From the NCBI GenBank assembly GCA_001599595.1, contig BCHH01000004.1:2072452-2136451 (forward strand): DNA of 64,000 bases, in the 5' to 3' direction. Positions 62,485 through 64,000 of the stretch are shown piece by piece (position 1 is the stretch's first letter; each line of letters starts with the position of its first letter). This DNA comes from Beverwykella pulmonaria (taxonomy: Eukaryota > Ascomycota > Dothideomycetes > Pleosporales > Melanommataceae). Below the pieces are notes generated by a model that searched no databases, was not told where the DNA came from, and was given only the letters and a program-made list of their open reading frames with translations. The position numbers and the translations under genes were made by a program.

Positions 62485-63988
62485 CTACGTAGCGCCACTG
62501 AGAGAATGGCTACGGCTCCCAGACTGTCGGTCGTGCTGCTCTGCAACCTCGCGTGCATAGAATTCAACCAACATAGTGCCATACGCCTCCATCTCTTCCA
62601 AAGGCACCGCCAGACGGAAGTCATTCAGCAACAGAAACTGCAACTCCAGATGATTGAGTTCGACAAGTGGCAAGCCACCGACCTATTATTAATTAGAAAG
62701 CGTCCAGAAAATGAAGTTTCGAAGCGGAGGCAAATCATACCTTGGCATATCTTGAATTTGTGTAAAACACATCCGAGAAGAATTTGCTGGCACAGGTCAC
62801 GCCTGCAATCACGAGACGATGTATGTTGAAACTATCGACCACGAAAAAGTGTGATAAGTTGTATGGATCGGATTCTAGGTCTTGCTGCGGCGGAGAGGGC
62901 GGAGCACCATCTCGAACAGGCGTTTCGGCAGGTTTCCCTAAAGACCCAGAAGGGGGCGGGGTTGTTGCTTGTACCGAAGAAGCAGACTGTGGTGCTGCTC
63001 CAGAAACGGAGTTTCTGGATGCTCTTGAGTTCGCATCAACCTCGCCAGAGGCACGGTCCAGTGACTGCTGGTTGGCTTGGCGCAGACTGAGCATTGGGCC
63101 GGCGTTTACCCTTTCCGTCATCCTGTCAAAGTAGACTAGGAGACTAAGGAACACCTCGTAAGTGGTGGGGCAGTATTTGTGGATACGACTAAGATAGCTC
63201 AATATCGTTATACTAGGCACATTTTTGCCGTGAAATGCAAGAACACTGGTAGTCTGCTGACTTAGGCCGGAGGTTCCTTCTGGAGGAGGGATCTGACGAT
63301 GCAGATGCTCGTGCTGACGATCGTTTGTAGTAGTAATTTTTGTCAACAGCCCTGCCACCATTTCGATGATGTCCGACACGGGCATATCGCTGATCTCATA
63401 CTGTGGGCCAAGATCGCTCGGGTCTCGACGTTGCCGCCTCGAGAAAGATCGTGTTTGGGAGAACGGGCTGGACTCGTCGGTCGCAAATGTCTGTATGTGA
63501 GCCAAACTCTTTACCTTTATACGGCGTGGTGATACGGTCGTCGAGTCCAGAGGCAATTTTAGCGAGCCTATCGGGGATTGCTGGGCGGATGAGGCTGTGG
63601 AGGAGGAGGGCACGGGTCGGGGATTCGCTAGAGCGTTCGAGGTCGGGGTCGGCTGCTGCGAATGCGGCCGGAAACGCGGACTCGGTGGAGGCTGCGCTAG
63701 TTGCTGCGATCCGGAGCCGTGGGGGCTCAGATCTGAGGCGTTGTGATGTTGCGATCGCTGTCCTGGTGTTGAGCTTGAGGGCGGGGGGCCTGAATCGGCC
63801 ATCGGAACGTCGGCTGGTGGGGGAACTATTCGCAACGGCGGATTGGTACTGATCTGGGGAGAGGGGCGCACGGGGGTGTGGTGGACGGCAGGCGACTCCT
63901 GCGATTGCGGGTGTGCGTTGGGTCCGCCGCCGAACATGGTGTTATGGAAGTGGTGGCCACCAACGTCGCCCAACACTATCGATCCCAT
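62485..63988 (-). CDS. Pho85-type cyclin (Pho80/Pcl family)
   Basis: Predicted 481-residue cyclin that would partner the Pho85/CDK5-like kinase, in phosphate sensing, glycogen control or morphogenesis. Exons are 63988-62741 and 62682-62485; the 58-nt intron is phase 0. The first 190 residues are disordered and Pro/Ser/Gln-rich. The cyclin fold begins YEISDMPVSDIIEMVAGLLTKITTTND and continues FHGKNVPSITILSYLSRIHKYCPTTYEVFLSLLVYFDRM. A large Ser/Gln/Pro insert (about 300-365) interrupts the fold. It resumes with SFNIHRLVIAGVTCASKFFSDVFYTNSRYAKVGGLPLVELNHLELQFLLLNDFRLAVP. The last motif (NxLExxFLxxxxF) is diagnostic of PHO80-like cyclins. The end SHSLSGAT sits just before the TAG. The gene is complete, with only 12 bases of its upstream region in the window. 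Confidence 0.92.
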
Positions 63989-64000
63989 TCCGCGGTTCTA

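Noticed and set aside
1..64000. CRISPR arrays, bacterial operons, ribosome-binding sites
   Set aside because: The window is eukaryotic, with spliceosomal introns throughout; no regularly spaced repeat array was seen.

Overview
The window is nuclear DNA of a filamentous ascomycete (Pezizomycotina). Evidence: most genes carry one to four short introns (about 45-100 nt, GT...AG), and the gene set includes a velvet-domain regulator (VelB), IRE1, a DUF7703 membrane protein, a spherulin-4-like protein and an ankyrin-repeat relic. The 2EXR/F-box-like pseudogene and the ankyrin style suggest Dothideomycetes, but that is inference. No rRNA, tRNA, CRISPR array or intact transposon was found.

Layout. 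1-385 is the decayed 3' end of an ankyrin-repeat gene, followed by 2.6 kb without a recognisable gene. 3.0-9.4 kb holds a 14-TM MFS drug-type transporter, glycerol-3-phosphate dehydrogenase and a GPI-type DUF7707 surface protein. 11.0-17.4 kb holds an allantoate-permease-family MFS transporter, a flavin monooxygenase and a TauD-type dioxygenase, a possible organosulfur or amine utilisation group. 19.0-46.9 kb is a dense housekeeping block: Trm140-type tRNA methyltransferase, COQ10, IRE1, CCT-beta, Sad1/USP39, kappa-class GST, a small glycine-rich stress protein, a CobW/ZNG1 GTPase, a METTL21-type methyltransferase, two conserved unknowns, a CSA/Rad28 WD40 protein, Mnd1, Hel2/ZNF598 and VelB.

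46.9-50.1 kb is AT-rich and decayed, with a short tandem repeat, a nonsense-ridden 2EXR/F-box-like pseudogene and small unassigned ORFs. 50.1-61.4 kb is accessory in character: a secreted FAD amine-oxidase-like enzyme, a DHA1 MFS transporter, a DUF7703 membrane protein interrupted by an in-frame stop, a MOSC protein with no cysteine, a spherulin-4-like protein and an ER-type prolyl 4-hydroxylase. Upstream of the last gene lie five CACGTG boxes beside a 24-bp perfect palindrome. The window ends with a complete Pho85-type cyclin gene.

How the genes relate: there is no PKS/NRPS-type cluster. Several neighbours share divergent promoters (trm140/coq10, cct2/sad1, the stress protein/zng1, the methyltransferase/36-kb unknown, rad28/39.8-kb unknown), but these are mostly unrelated housekeeping functions. 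The most plausible working unit is transporter-FMO-TauD at 11-17.4 kb. All gene structures were worked out by eye from reading frames, splice consensus and family resemblance; no search was run.
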